Assembly (NCBI GenBank): GCA_040768665.1 | Contig: JAXGMN010000011.1 | Location: 248,001-312,000 of the forward strand | DNA length: 64,000 nt | Source: JABWBD01 sp040768665 | GTDB lineage: Bacteria; Planctomycetota; Planctomycetia; Pirellulales; Thermoguttaceae | Direction: 5' to 3' | Part shown: piece by piece, positions 9,094-18,486 of the stretch | Layout: each line of letters begins with the position of its first letter | Position numbering within the stretch: the stretch's first letter is position 1 | Program-made: the position numbers and the translations under genes | Notes under the pieces: model-generated | Database searches by the model: none | What the model was told of the DNA's origin: nothing | The model's input: the letters and a program-made list of their open reading frames with translations, nothing else

Positions 9094-9101
9094 AAGGGGA
9101 C
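9081..9101 (+). repeat. Half copy of palindromic repeat, subfamily B
   Basis: GGGTCGGATGTAGAAGGGGA and the following CGGACACCGCAAGTAATGGTGGG match the left arm and part of the centre of the subfamily B elements at 31165 and 62886. The expected right arm (CAGTCCCCTTTTCATC) is missing. The half element contains the ygbA stop codon. Confidence 0.65.
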
Positions 9102-9376
9102 GGACACCGCAAGTAATGGTGGGTAAATGGGGATACAGCGGCTCCCGGGTTTTCCTCTCCACAGTGGGGGGACGCCTCGGCAGGCAGCGCACGGAGCTCT
9201 CCCCTTGCCGACTCTGCCGACTCTCGTTTTTTTCCGGAGTCTGGTGGCGGAGTCCGATCCCCGTTACAATACCTCTCGCCGCAATAAGGGCGGCAGGAAG
9301 GCTGTTGGGGGGGCGAGGGAGGCAGCGGCGTACCCGGCAGGGTTTCGCTTTCGGTGCAAGGGCATAAGGTGATCGA

Positions 9377-9748
9377 ATGTCAGTAGTCGATATCCGCGAC
9401 AGGGGCGACGTCGTTGTCGTGACCTTTCAGCACAACCGTATTCTCGACGAGACGGTGATCCGCGCGATCGGTGAGGAGTTCAAGAACCTCCCCCTGGCTG
9501 CCGCGGCGGACCGCAAGCTCCTGCTTAATTTCGAGCGGGTAGGCTTCATGTCGTCGAGTATGATCGGCCAGATCATGCTTTTGAGCCGGCAGTGCAAGAA
9601 CGACAAGATCAAGCTGAAGCTCTGCAATATCTCGCCCAACATCATGGAGATCTTCAACCTGATGCGACTCAACAAGGTGCTTGAGATCCACGGGGATGAA
9701 GAGGAAGCGATCGAGGCATTCGGTCCTTCGCGACGACGGTTCTTCTGA
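9377..9748 (+). CDS. STAS-domain anti-sigma factor antagonist-like protein
   Basis: 123 residues, a single STAS domain. Beta strands at both ends enclose LLLNFERVGFMSSSMIGQI; the serines at 59-61 occupy the place of the phosphorylated serine of SpoIIAA/RsbV (usually D-S-S/T-G). The fold ends with a helix and the tail EEEAIEAF. RsbV-type proteins bind or release an anti-sigma kinase according to phosphorylation. No kinase or phosphatase is nearby, so its partner is encoded elsewhere. The gene stands alone after a 283-bp gap, followed by a subfamily A palindrome 20 bp past its stop. Confidence 0.82.
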   Translation: MSVVDIRDRGDVVVVTFQHNRILDETVIRAIGEEFKNLPLAAAADRKLLLNFERVGFMSSSMIGQIMLLSRQCKNDKIKLKLCNISPNIMEIFNLMRLNKVLEIHGDEEEAIEAFGPSRRRFF

Positions 9749-9767
9749 GCTGAGACCTAAGCTAAGT

Positions 9768-9864
9768 GGCCCTAACAAAACGGGGACACGCACCTCGCGA
9801 AGCCGTCTATTCCCCGTGGTTTACCAATGTTCTGCTCGGAGCCAGTCCCCGTTTTGTTGGGGCC
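9768..9864. repeat. 97-bp palindromic repeat, subfamily A
   Basis: Outer arms GGCCCTAACAAAACGGGGAC (9768-9787) and its near-perfect inverse (9845-9864, 19 of 20 bases). Inside are CACGCACCTCGC on the left and GCTCGGAGCCA on the right. It follows the STAS gene stop by 19 bp. The same length and layout recur at 13874, 27247, 47786 and 60589. Confidence 0.9.
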
Positions 9865-9969
9865 TCCTAATTTGGCTCTGAGCAGGATTACGCCTGCTGC
9901 TACTTGTCGATGCAAGGCAACACGGCTGCTGGGGCATCGCCGCCCAAGTGGTCGTGTTTGCCGATGGGC

Positions 9970-12345
9970 TCATTTCACGGAGTCGACCACGTCGAACTCA
10001 ATGGCGGGTAAGGTGAGTGCCGGCGTGCGCCCCCGACTTGCCGGCGCTCGGGTCTTGCCGGATCCGGCTCCTGCCAGCGATGCGGTGAGAATCAGGTTGC
10101 CTTTCATGCCGGGCTTGACCGAGGTCGCATCGCTTCGAAAGACGACTTCCGTGCCCGCGGCCGACGCGGATACGTCCTGAAGGACGATTCCTTGGGGAGG
10201 TTCGTTCAATTCCAGTTTGACTTTTCCGCGGTAGCGGGTGGCCGGTGCGAGGAGCCGAACGGTCGCCGTTCCTCCGACCGGGATCTTGACTGGCGTGTCA
10301 CTGAGGATCCTTGCGCCGGGGCCGGAGGGCGCCCTTCCGAGCGCGGCCACCACGAGTTGCCGCACGGGAACCAGGTGGCGGTACTCGAAGGCCTGCATCA
10401 TGTCTTCGGTCGGCACGGCCGGGCGCGAGATTTCCCGGCCTTCGACGATTGCGTGGCCTTCGAGGCTGAGGTTGAAGACTTCCTTGTCTGCATGGGAGGG
10501 AACCGTCAGCGTAAACTGAACTCGATCTTCACCGCATGGGATACGGCCGCCGCTGAGCGTGCAGCCTTCCGGCGCATCCTTCAAGGTGAGTCGAATGTCG
10601 CCGGAAAACCCGTCCTTTCGCAGGGCGTATGCGGTGATGGGGACGGTGCGAGCGAAGCGGATGCTAATGCTGGATGGCACGATCCGCAGCTCGAAGTCGG
10701 GCCGCGGTGGGCTGATCCGCAGCCGGTAGCCGTACTCCGGTCCGCCCTTGTGCTGGGCATCGCTCAGGCGAAGATAGTAGATTCCATCGGCGGGAATCGT
10801 TGCGTGAAGATACGAATCCGCATGGTGGGTCGTCAGCCCGGCGCCCTGGTCTTCGTGGTCGTCGTTCGCGGCCAGCGCGTTGCCCGAGGCGTCGGTCAGT
10901 TTCAGAAGGGAGTCGACGGGGGAATTCAGGCGGCGGGCGTTGACTTCTGCGACAATTTCGCTGCCGGCGCGGGCTTCGAAGCAGAACACGTCGACGTCTT
11001 CCGGCGAATCGATGCGGCCGTTGACGATGACAGGAGGGGTGATCTTCTCAGCACTGGATTGCCCGTCGTTGGGTTCCTGCTCCAGGCTTTCCGGGAGCGT
11101 GTCGACGGCAAACGGCACGAGATTGGACGTGGAGTCGTGAGAGGCTACGGCGACGTCCTGGATTCCGGGCGACGTGCCTGTCCGGATCGTCGTGCGACCT
11201 GCGGGAAGATTCCAGCCGATGAGCGAGACGGTAGTCTGCGCTGCGGCCGGGCCGCCCAGTGGAAAGACGCTGGTGATCAACGGCAACTCGCCGAGGGTGA
11301 TGCGGTAGACGAAATCCTCGCGCCCGCGGTAAATGGCGTCTTTGATCTCGATCGAATATTCGCCGTCCGCGGGGATTCGATAGGCAAGAACGGGATCGGG
11401 ATTGAAGCGAAAATCGTCGTCGTACGCCAGTTCCTTCCCCCGGGCATCGTAAAGCGCCAACGTCGCCTGGAACCACCCCGGCACACCGTCGGGCAGGTAC
11501 GGAATCAATTGCCTCGCCGCGGCTGCGATAACCAAACGCTGCCCTTTGCTCGCCGCAAAGCGATAACGGTCCACCTCGCCCGGCATGATCTGCCCGTTGA
11601 TCACGGCGGGAAGGCTGAGCGTCATTTCGGGCTCGCCCTTGCGGTTCTTGGGCGCAATGGACGTTTTTGCGATGGCGCTTTTCTGCTGGGTGATTTCCTT
11701 GGAAACCGCTTCGGAGACCTCCGGCAGTCTCCCGACGCAAAACGTCAACGGGTTCGAGAGCCCCAAGGGCGACGCGATTCTCAATTCGCGCCGGCCGGGT
11801 TCGGCATCGGAAGCCACTCGGAACCGAACCACGGCAAGCTCCGAGATCGCGGGATTGGCGGGCCTGCGAACCGCCGTGGTCATTTTCTTGCGGATCTCCA
11901 TGAGCCGCCGCTCGTCCTCGCGAGTCCAAGTCGCACCGGCATACTTGTTCTTCAGCGCCTCGATCTCGCTGTCGCCGTCGTCCTTGTTGCCGCTCTCGAG
12001 ACTCTTGGCATTCTTGAAGCTCTTGAACTGCTCCAGGGCCTTGAAGTCGTTGCGAGCCACGGCCCGTTTCGCCATGAGTTCGCCGATCTCGACCCGGAAT
12101 TGGTTGAGCTCTCTTCCCGAAATCGGCTGAACGAGTTCCGTGATGACCGCTTCAACACCGCCGCCGGAGACATAGACGCCCTCGACTCCGGTGAGAAACT
12201 GGCCGGCGACGACCGCTTCGAACTCGGTACCCTGCTGCGCGCCGGCGGGATAGACATAGCCGATATGTACCATTGACTGCTGGGCCTGCACAGCGACGGC
12301 CAGCAGGCACATCAGTCCGAAGGCGAAAGACGTTGGAACTCGCAT
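9970..12345 (-). CDS. Secreted protein with pre-peptidase C-terminal (PPC) domains
   Basis: 791 residues with a Sec signal peptide (MRVPTSFAFGLMCLLAVAVQAQQ). Two PPC-type beta-sandwich domains are visible: one around LPAVINGQIMPGEVDRYRFAASKGQRLVI and one around PPVIVNGRIDSPEDVDVFCFEARAGSEIV, each followed by an LALYDARGKELAYDDD/LKLTDASGNALAANDD block with Asp-rich ends. A charged helical insert lies near residues 100-150. It is the distal gene of the minus-strand planctomycete trio DUF1549/1553 - DUF1501 - PPC, whose molecular role is not known. Likely cell-surface or periplasmic. The spacing to the DUF1501 gene is only 18 bp. Confidence 0.83.
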   Translation of the reverse strand: MRVPTSFAFGLMCLLAVAVQAQQSMVHIGYVYPAGAQQGTEFEAVVAGQFLTGVEGVYVSGGGVEAVITELVQPISGRELNQFRVEIGELMAKRAVARNDFKALEQFKSFKNAKSLESGNKDDGDSEIEALKNKYAGATWTREDERRLMEIRKKMTTAVRRPANPAISELAVVRFRVASDAEPGRRELRIASPLGLSNPLTFCVGRLPEVSEAVSKEITQQKSAIAKTSIAPKNRKGEPEMTLSLPAVINGQIMPGEVDRYRFAASKGQRLVIAAAARQLIPYLPDGVPGWFQATLALYDARGKELAYDDDFRFNPDPVLAYRIPADGEYSIEIKDAIYRGREDFVYRITLGELPLITSVFPLGGPAAAQTTVSLIGWNLPAGRTTIRTGTSPGIQDVAVASHDSTSNLVPFAVDTLPESLEQEPNDGQSSAEKITPPVIVNGRIDSPEDVDVFCFEARAGSEIVAEVNARRLNSPVDSLLKLTDASGNALAANDDHEDQGAGLTTHHADSYLHATIPADGIYYLRLSDAQHKGGPEYGYRLRISPPRPDFELRIVPSSISIRFARTVPITAYALRKDGFSGDIRLTLKDAPEGCTLSGGRIPCGEDRVQFTLTVPSHADKEVFNLSLEGHAIVEGREISRPAVPTEDMMQAFEYRHLVPVRQLVVAALGRAPSGPGARILSDTPVKIPVGGTATVRLLAPATRYRGKVKLELNEPPQGIVLQDVSASAAGTEVVFRSDATSVKPGMKGNLILTASLAGAGSGKTRAPASRGRTPALTLPAIEFDVVDSVK

Positions 12346-12363
12346 GGTTATCGTTCTCCCTAT

Positions 12364-13728
12364 TCACGTAATCTCCGTGAGCCGTCCGCCGCTGGCGGCG
12401 CCGTCGTCTGCGGTCGGCAATACGGAAACCGTTTGGCCCTGCGGATGAGGCAGCGTGCCGGTGGAATCGATCCCCAGCAGGTCGTACATGCTTCCGATGA
12501 GGTCGACGGGGTAAACAGGCCGATCTTTGACTTCTTCGCCCTTTTCCGTGGAGGCACCAACGACCTGGCCGCCCCGGAATCCTCCACCCGCGACGAGGAC
12601 CGTGAAGACGTTTCCGTAGTGTCCGCGTCCACCGTTCCAGGGCGCCTCCCACTGGACCCTCGGGGTTCGTCCGAACTCGCCGCAGCACCAGACGATCGTG
12701 CTCTGCAACAATCCGCGGTCCGACAGGTCCGCCAGCAGCGTCGCCAGTCCCTTGTCCAACTCGGGGAGCTTCCGCTGCATGGTGGGAAAATGTCCCTTGT
12801 GCGTATCCCAGCCGCTATAGTTGATGGTGGTGTAGGGCACGCCTTTTTCGACAAGCCGCCGGGCGAGCAGACACGACTGTCCGAACGTGCTGCGGCCGTA
12901 CTGCTCGCGAAGCTCGTCTTTTTCCTGGGAGAGGTCGAACACCTTGCCGGCGTCGCCCAGGATGAGATCGTAGGCCTGGTCTTCGCATTGCTTCAAGGCG
13001 GTCAACTGCGGATCGCCCGGCATGGCCATTTTCAGGGAGTTCAACTTCTGGAGCAGGTTCCGCCGATCCTGCTGCCGGTCTTCGGTGATCCCTTCGGCCA
13101 CCACGCCTTCCACGACAAAACGGCTCTGCGCGGGATCGCCGCCGGTAGCAAACGGCTTGAAGCGAGTGCCGAGGAAGCCCGCTTCGGAAAACCGGCCCTG
13201 CGGTCTGGTCACGACGATGTAGGGAGGGATCAGCCCCTGGTATCCGGCATCATAGCCTTTGAACAGCGAGACCACGGCTCCGACGCTCGGGTAGACGTCG
13301 CGGCCGCCGGGCTCGCGCGCGGTCTGGACCATGTAGGCCGCCGTCTCGTGGCCGTTGTTGCGGTGGGTCATGCTGCGGATGAGCGAATACTTGTCGGCTT
13401 GCTTCGCCAGCAAGGGGAGCGATTCACCGATCCGGATCCCATCGACGTTTGTGGGCGTGAAACTTCTCAACGGACCGCAGTAGTCGGCCCCTGCCTCCGG
13501 CTTGGGATCGAAGGTATCGATGTGGCTTGCGCCGCCCCAGAGCCAGACCTGGATGACGGACTTCGCCTTGGACGGGCGCCCCACGGAAGGCGCCGGCGTC
13601 CGACCATGGAGCGTTACCTGGTTGCCCAGCAGCAGGCTTAGTCCGGCGGCAAGCCCGCCTCGGACAGCCTCGCGTCGGGAGAGCTTCCTGCCGAGCAGCG
13701 ACTCGATAGACCGGTATGCCGTGCTCAT
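12364..13728 (-). CDS. DUF1501 family protein (sulfatase-like fold), TAT-exported
   Basis: 454 residues from ATG 13728; an upstream in-frame extension is rejected because it runs through two palindromic repeats. The N-terminus carries a twin-arginine signal (SRREAVRGGLAAGLSLLLG). Then come IQVWLWGGASHIDTFDPKP (the metal-site-like start of the alkaline phosphatase-type fold), SMTHRNNGHETA, YSGWDTH, and the end block IVWCCGEFGRTPR followed by GGRGHYGN, all standard for DUF1501. The family is very abundant in planctomycetes and usually lies next to a DUF1549/DUF1553 gene, as here. Enzymatic activity is unproven; a role in degrading sulfated or complex polymers is often guessed. Confidence 0.9.
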   Translation of the reverse strand: MSTAYRSIESLLGRKLSRREAVRGGLAAGLSLLLGNQVTLHGRTPAPSVGRPSKAKSVIQVWLWGGASHIDTFDPKPEAGADYCGPLRSFTPTNVDGIRIGESLPLLAKQADKYSLIRSMTHRNNGHETAAYMVQTAREPGGRDVYPSVGAVVSLFKGYDAGYQGLIPPYIVVTRPQGRFSEAGFLGTRFKPFATGGDPAQSRFVVEGVVAEGITEDRQQDRRNLLQKLNSLKMAMPGDPQLTALKQCEDQAYDLILGDAGKVFDLSQEKDELREQYGRSTFGQSCLLARRLVEKGVPYTTINYSGWDTHKGHFPTMQRKLPELDKGLATLLADLSDRGLLQSTIVWCCGEFGRTPRVQWEAPWNGGRGHYGNVFTVLVAGGGFRGGQVVGASTEKGEEVKDRPVYPVDLIGSMYDLLGIDSTGTLPHPQGQTVSVLPTADDGAASGGRLTEIT

Positions 13729-13755
13729 TGTCCTGTTTCCTGTACTTAGCAACGT

Positions 13756-13840
13756 TCGAGAAAAAAGTGTCAGGAACCATTTGTGCGAAGCACCCGAAGG
13801 GCCGGTTTCCGGCAAATGGTTCCTGACACTTATTTCTCGA
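13756..13840. repeat. 85-bp palindrome of the GTGTCAGGAACC family
   Basis: Arms of 28 bp (13756-13783 and 13813-13840) agree at 27 of 28 positions; the core is AAGTGTCAGGAACCATTTG and its inverse. The 29-bp centre includes the sub-hairpin CCGGTTTCCGG. It lies 28 bp upstream of the DUF1501 start codon and 33 bp from a subfamily A element. Its sequence is unrelated to the GGGGACAGGCACC elements, so it is a second repeat family. Confidence 0.88.
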
Positions 13841-13873
13841 TCAATCCTTAAAGGTTCGGCCTGGCATTTAAGA

Positions 13874-13970
13874 GGCCCCAACCAAACGGGGACAGGCACC
13901 TCGCCAGGACTCATATTCTGCGTGTTTTCCACGAGTTTGGCTCGGAGCCGGTCCCCGTCTGGTTACGCCC
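13874..13970. repeat. 97-bp palindromic repeat, subfamily A
   Basis: Left arm GGCCCCAACCAAACGGGGAC, right arm GTCCCCGTCTGGTTACGCCC, with internal AGGCACCTCGCCAGGACTC and GGCTCGGAGCCG. It ends one base before the stop codon of the DUF1549/DUF1553 gene (13972-13974). Confidence 0.9.
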
Positions 13971-13971
13971 T

Positions 13972-15573
13972 TTAATGCCGGTAGAGAAACTCCGCACTGT
14001 TGATCAATGCCCAGGCGACGTCAAGCACTGCGTCGCGTCTGGAGGAAGCCGATTGAACGTACTCGGCCACAGTCGCCACCTCCTCGTCGGTCGGCTTGCG
14101 GGAAAGGATCGTGAGATAAAGCTCATCCAGAATCTCTTTCGGCCGTGCCGGCTCGGTTGCCGGTGCGGGCCGGAACCTTCTGCCTCGCCCGCTCTTTCGC
14201 GCCGGAGCGGGGGCGGCCGATTGAAGCAAGGCTCGAAGCTTGGGTCCCTGCTCAATCTTCCGTTGGATGTGGCTCGAGTTCAATAGATGCAGCCGCTGAT
14301 CGGCCGTCGACCGGTTACTTCGTTCCGCCTCGAGGCCGGTGTCGCGGGAGGGACGGCCGAACTGTTCGAGAAAGGGGCTTGAAATGCTGCCGTCGGGCAA
14401 GGCAATCGATCTCAAATCTTCGGGAATATAGGTGAATGGTTCCGGAATCGCGCTGGAATACTCCTCCGTGGTTCCCGTGATCTGGTTCAGTGCATCGATC
14501 AGCACCTCCGCCTCCAGCCTTCGTAGCGGATAGTGCGCGAAATGAACGGCCGCGTCAGGGCGGTCGCTTTGGGGTATCGACGAAAGCTGGTAAGTCTTGG
14601 AGGTCAGGATCAGGCGGTAGATATGCTTCAGATCGTACTTGGCCCGGACAAGTTCTTTTTCCAGATATGCGAGCAACTCCGGGTTGCTCGGCGGGTTATC
14701 GGGCCGGATGTCGTCCGGCTCGTGAATGATCCCGCGGCCCAGCAGCCAGCACCAGATGCGATTGACGATATTCTTCGCAAACCACGGATTCTCGGGTGCA
14801 ACGAGCCAGTCGGCCAGCACCTTCCGCGGATCCTGTCCGGGGGACAAGCGGGCGGGCGTTCCGTCGGGAAAGGTCGGCGAGGCCGGTGCCGGCTTGTCCG
14901 GATCGAAGGAAACGATCTCTTCCTTCCACTCGCCGGTGGATTTATAGGAAACCTGCGAAAAGAAAGCAGCCAGGTCGGCCAGCCGCTCCCTGGGCCACTT
15001 TTCGGCGCGCGAGCCCATGAAGGTTAGGGCGACTGCCTGCGCGATTCCCTCGGGTGTCTTGCTCTGCACGGCCCGTTGGAAATTGACCTGTCCGACGCGG
15101 AAGTTGCTGCCGTTGGCGGTGAGCATTTCGCGGGCGAATCGGTCGTAGGGCAGGTTTTCGTGGATGCCGGCTCGAATCCAGCGATGGTAGGCCTGGGCGG
15201 CATTCGGCCAGAGATTGATGGGAAACTCGGCCTTCAGCCGCAGTAAATCGCTCCACTTCATCGCCCAATAATCGGCGAACTCGTCTCGTTGGAGCAGCCG
15301 GTCGACGAGTTCGCGGCGTTTGTCCTCTCTTTTATCCTCCAGGAATTGCCTGGCTTCCTCGTCCGTCGGCAGTGTACCGATCACGTCGAGATAGGCCCTT
15401 CGGAGGAATACCTCGTCGGAACAGACGTTGGCAGGTGGAATTCCCAACTGCTCCAGACGACCGAAGACCAACTCGTCGATTCGGCCCTGCGGCGGCAGGT
15501 CGCCGCGGCTTTGGAAGATGTCGGTGGGGTTTGCTCCCGATAGGACAGCCGCTGCGAATATCGCGAATATCAA
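13972..15573 (-). CDS. DUF1549/DUF1553 domain protein (PSCyt2-type, no cytochrome domain)
   Basis: 533 residues with a short N-terminal signal (MIFAIFAAAVLSGANP). The DUF1549 part carries RIDELVFGRLEQLGIPP, FLRRAYLDVIGTLPT and DRLLQRDEFADYWAMKWSDLLR. The DUF1553 part has LADWLVAPENPWFAKNIVNRIW, HEPDDIRPDNPPSNPELL, YQLSSIPQ and, at the end, LYLTILSRKPTDEE with ALINSAEFLYRH. Many planctomycete homologues are longer and start with a cytochrome c (PSCyt1) domain with CxxCH; none is seen here. It is the first gene of the trio with DUF1501 and the PPC protein. The role of these proteins is unknown. Confidence 0.9.
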   Translation of the reverse strand: MIFAIFAAAVLSGANPTDIFQSRGDLPPQGRIDELVFGRLEQLGIPPANVCSDEVFLRRAYLDVIGTLPTDEEARQFLEDKREDKRRELVDRLLQRDEFADYWAMKWSDLLRLKAEFPINLWPNAAQAYHRWIRAGIHENLPYDRFAREMLTANGSNFRVGQVNFQRAVQSKTPEGIAQAVALTFMGSRAEKWPRERLADLAAFFSQVSYKSTGEWKEEIVSFDPDKPAPASPTFPDGTPARLSPGQDPRKVLADWLVAPENPWFAKNIVNRIWCWLLGRGIIHEPDDIRPDNPPSNPELLAYLEKELVRAKYDLKHIYRLILTSKTYQLSSIPQSDRPDAAVHFAHYPLRRLEAEVLIDALNQITGTTEEYSSAIPEPFTYIPEDLRSIALPDGSISSPFLEQFGRPSRDTGLEAERSNRSTADQRLHLLNSSHIQRKIEQGPKLRALLQSAAPAPARKSGRGRRFRPAPATEPARPKEILDELYLTILSRKPTDEEVATVAEYVQSASSRRDAVLDVAWALINSAEFLYRH

Positions 15574-15736
15574 GGAAATCTCCTTTGCTGGTGTCCGATG
15601 CAGGATTGCGGTTTTGGCGGCATTTGTCCCAATTCCCTATTCAACCCGCAAAACAGCGGGAGGTTCCGGGGCAGGTGTGGTGCCCCAGTGCGCACCACCC
15701 GAACGCTGGGTGAGGGCGGTAGGTCGTAGGATTCAT

Positions 15737-17911
15737 TCATGCACGTCCCTCACGAGGGTCGGTGCCGGATTTGAGAAGGCGGAGCGCATTCAACACGACC
15801 AGAAGCGACATGCCCATATCGGCCGCGATTGCCGCCCACAGGGACGCGTAGCCGATGAACGTGAGGAAGACGAAAACCGCTTTGACGCCAAGCGAAGCAA
15901 CGATGTTTTGCCGGATCACGGCCAGGACGCGCCTGGAGTAGCGCACGAGCCATGGGAGTCGGGAGAGATCGTCTGCCATCAGGGCAATGTCCGCGGCTTC
16001 CACGGCGGCATCGCTGCCGATCGCTCCCATGGCGATCCCCAGACCGGCGCGGGCCATGGCGGGGGCGTCGTTCACGCCGTCGCCGACCATCGCCACTCGC
16101 TGGTAGCGGCCGACAAGCTCCTCGACTGCCGCGAGTTTGTCCTGCGGCAACAACTCCGCCTGGAACTCGTCCACTCCGCTTTCCCTCGCGATTGCTTCGG
16201 CCGTCGGGCGGTTGTCGCCGGTGAGCATCACCACGTGCCGGACACCGGCCACTTTCAAATCGCCGACCACACGGCGCGCTTCGCTGCGAATGCGGTCGGC
16301 CAAGGCGATCAGCCCGCACACATGTCCGTTTTCGCCAACGACCACGGCGCTCGTGCCGGCCGAGGAGAGTTCGGTCAGCAGTTCGGCAATCCGCGGCGTC
16401 TGCTCGCCGCGCTCTTCCAGGTAGCGGTGCGACCCGATCCACACCGGGCGGCCATCCTTCAGGGCGGTCGCCCCTTTTCCCTTGACGGCCTGATAACTCT
16501 CGACAGGCTCGGTCCGGATGCCGCGCGACAGGGCACGGTCGACGATCGCCTGCGCCAGGGGGTGTTCGGATCGCATTTCGATCGCCGCGGCGAGGCGCAA
16601 CACGTCGTCCTCGCCGAATCCGTTTAGGGGAACAATCCGCGATACGCGCGGCCGCCCTTCGGTGAGGGTGCCGGTTTTGTCCAGGGCGACGGCCGTCACT
16701 TGGCCGGGGAGTTCGACGTAGACGCCCCCTTTGATCAACACGCCGTTTTTCGCCGCGGCCGTCAGCGCGGCGACGATGCTGACCGGCGTTGAAATCACCA
16801 GGGCGCACGGGCAGGCGATGACCAGCAGTACGAGTGCACGGTAGAACCACAAGGACCACAGGCCGCCCGCCAATGGCGGGACGATTGCGATCGCCACCGC
16901 CAGGCCCATGACCGAGGGCGTGTAGTAATGCGCGAACTTCTCGACCCACTGCTCACTGGGCGAACGTTTGCTCTGCGCCTCGCGGACCATTTTGATGATC
17001 TGGGAGATCGTGCTTTGGGCCGCGGATTTGACCGTTCTTATCTCCAGCGCGCCGTCGTGGTTGATGGTGCCGGCAAACACCTCGTCTCCCGGGCCCTTGG
17101 CAACCGGCATCGATTCGCCCGTGATCGGCGATTGATCGACGGTTGTCTCGCCGTGTTCGATTCGGCCATCCAAGGGAATCCGTTCGCCGGGTTTGACAAG
17201 GATTCGGCTGTCGACGCCGACTTCTTCGACGGGCAGGGTCTCTTCGCTGCCATCGGAGCCGATCCGGCGAGCCTGCGGCGGAGCCATTTCCATTAACGCG
17301 CCGACGGCCTTTCGGGCGCGACCGACGCTCCAGGCCTCCAGGGCGAGCGAGAGCGCGAAGAGAAAGGCTACGGTCGCCGCCTCGGCCCATTGGCCGATGA
17401 GGACGGCTCCGGCCACTGCGACGGTCATGAGCAGATGCATGTCGGCACGCCGCCGCTTGACCGCCAGCCATGCCTTCGGAGCCACGAACCAGCCGCCGGA
17501 GAGGATCGCGATCAGATACCCTGACTTGGCGAGCGGCGGAACGGAAATCGACTCGTCGACGCCCACGGCGGCCGCGCATCCGGCGATGGCCGCATGCGCG
17601 AGGAACCCGGCGATCAGCGCGAAGCCGCTGGCTGCCGTAGTGATGGTCCTGCCCCAGCGACTCCACTGGCTGGCCTCGCTCGGTTCGATCTCGGCCTCCT
17701 GGAACTCTTGGGCTCGCATGCCCGTGCGGCCCACGGCGCTGATGAGTTCTTGCGGGTCGACCCGGGCGGCGTCGTACACGACCGACATCTTCCCTTCGAA
17801 CACGTGGAAGGAAAGCTCCCGGACACCGGGAAGCGGAAGAATCTGTGACTTGAGAACCGCCGCCTCCTCGGCGCAGTCCATGCCGTGAATCTTCAGATCG
17901 ATGCTTGCCAT
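15737..17911 (-). CDS. Heavy-metal P-type ATPase, Zn/Cd/Pb-type (ZntA-like)
   Basis: 724 residues from ATG 17911. An N-terminal HMA-like domain (GMDCAEE, one Cys plus Glu rather than CxxC) precedes the membrane part. ATPase motifs are present in order: ITGESMPV (actuator), the membrane metal site ACPCALV with C367-P-C369, DKTGTLTEG (phosphorylated Asp), the HP dipeptide in SEHPLAQ, and GDGVNDAPA. In the last helices GVKAVFVF and ADMGMSL supply the Lys and Asp that mark Zn/Cd/Pb (P1B-2) pumps rather than Cu pumps. It exports divalent metal from the cytoplasm. It diverges from a Cys-rich secreted protein gene, which may share its control region (17912-18048). Confidence 0.9.
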   Translation of the reverse strand: MASIDLKIHGMDCAEEAAVLKSQILPLPGVRELSFHVFEGKMSVVYDAARVDPQELISAVGRTGMRAQEFQEAEIEPSEASQWSRWGRTITTAASGFALIAGFLAHAAIAGCAAAVGVDESISVPPLAKSGYLIAILSGGWFVAPKAWLAVKRRRADMHLLMTVAVAGAVLIGQWAEAATVAFLFALSLALEAWSVGRARKAVGALMEMAPPQARRIGSDGSEETLPVEEVGVDSRILVKPGERIPLDGRIEHGETTVDQSPITGESMPVAKGPGDEVFAGTINHDGALEIRTVKSAAQSTISQIIKMVREAQSKRSPSEQWVEKFAHYYTPSVMGLAVAIAIVPPLAGGLWSLWFYRALVLLVIACPCALVISTPVSIVAALTAAAKNGVLIKGGVYVELPGQVTAVALDKTGTLTEGRPRVSRIVPLNGFGEDDVLRLAAAIEMRSEHPLAQAIVDRALSRGIRTEPVESYQAVKGKGATALKDGRPVWIGSHRYLEERGEQTPRIAELLTELSSAGTSAVVVGENGHVCGLIALADRIRSEARRVVGDLKVAGVRHVVMLTGDNRPTAEAIARESGVDEFQAELLPQDKLAAVEELVGRYQRVAMVGDGVNDAPAMARAGLGIAMGAIGSDAAVEAADIALMADDLSRLPWLVRYSRRVLAVIRQNIVASLGVKAVFVFLTFIGYASLWAAIAADMGMSLLVVLNALRLLKSGTDPREGRA

Positions 17912-18048
17912 TCGGTGGTTCTCTTCGTGCCTTCCCTCTGCTGGAGGACCGTGTAGCCACAGGCAAAACGGGCATGCCACGACAACTTGCCATGCATGCC
18001 CGCCGATCGCGGTTGCCTTCAGCACCGGGCCGGGGTATAGTTCTCTGT

Positions 18049-18486
18049 ATGTTCCGCCTCTTTCATGTTCTATTGACGACCTCGGCTCTACTGGCGTGTC
18101 CGTTCCATTGTATAGGCGCCAGGGGAGCGCGGTGCGCCCAGGCGGAACAAGTCCAGGCGCAACCGTGCTGCCCCCACTGTTCGGCGAAGGGCGATTCCTT
18201 GTCGCGAGGCGGCACACCGCCAGCCGACAGCAGCGACCGGGAGCCATTGTCCCCGTGTGAGGACTGCCAGTGCGGCGACTGCCTTTGTCATGGCGCGACC
18301 GTGAGCGATGACGACGTGTTGCTCACGGCCAGCGACGAGTTCGTCGTGCCGGTGATCGCCGTAGAACCCCGCAGTGCCCTTGCCGGGAAGGTTTCCTGGA
18401 GGGCCGTAGCGGAGCAGCCGCCTCCCGGGCAGCAGCCTTCTTCCGGGCGCGAGGTCCGCGTCCTTCTGCAAGCGTTCTTGCTCTAG
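18049..18486 (+). CDS. Cys/His-containing secreted protein next to metal pump
   Basis: 145 residues starting at ATG 18049. A signal peptide is likely (FRLFHVLLTTSALLACPFHC). The mature part has a dense cysteine cluster: QPCCPHCSAKG and then CEDCQCGDCLCHGA. Such clusters can bind zinc, cadmium or copper. No named family is recognised. It is divergent from the P-type ATPase (138-bp gap) and 190 bp upstream of an FtsX-type permease, so an envelope metal-binding role is plausible. This is inference from composition and neighbours. Confidence 0.6.
   Translation: MFRLFHVLLTTSALLACPFHCIGARGARCAQAEQVQAQPCCPHCSAKGDSLSRGGTPPADSSDREPLSPCEDCQCGDCLCHGATVSDDDVLLTASDEFVVPVIAVEPRSALAGKVSWRAVAEQPPPGQQPSSGREVRVLLQAFLL

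Noticed and set aside
9263..9268. TACAAT as a -10 box before the STAS gene
   Set aside because: No -35 at a suitable distance and it is over 100 bp from the start codon; too weak to list.
10192..12276. Long open frame (about 694 codons) on the plus strand
   Set aside because: Antisense to the PPC-domain protein, which has a signal peptide and clear domains.
13729..13932. 68-codon N-terminal extension of the DUF1501 gene
   Set aside because: It would translate two palindromic repeats and bury the twin-arginine signal in the middle of the protein; ATG 13728 is correct.
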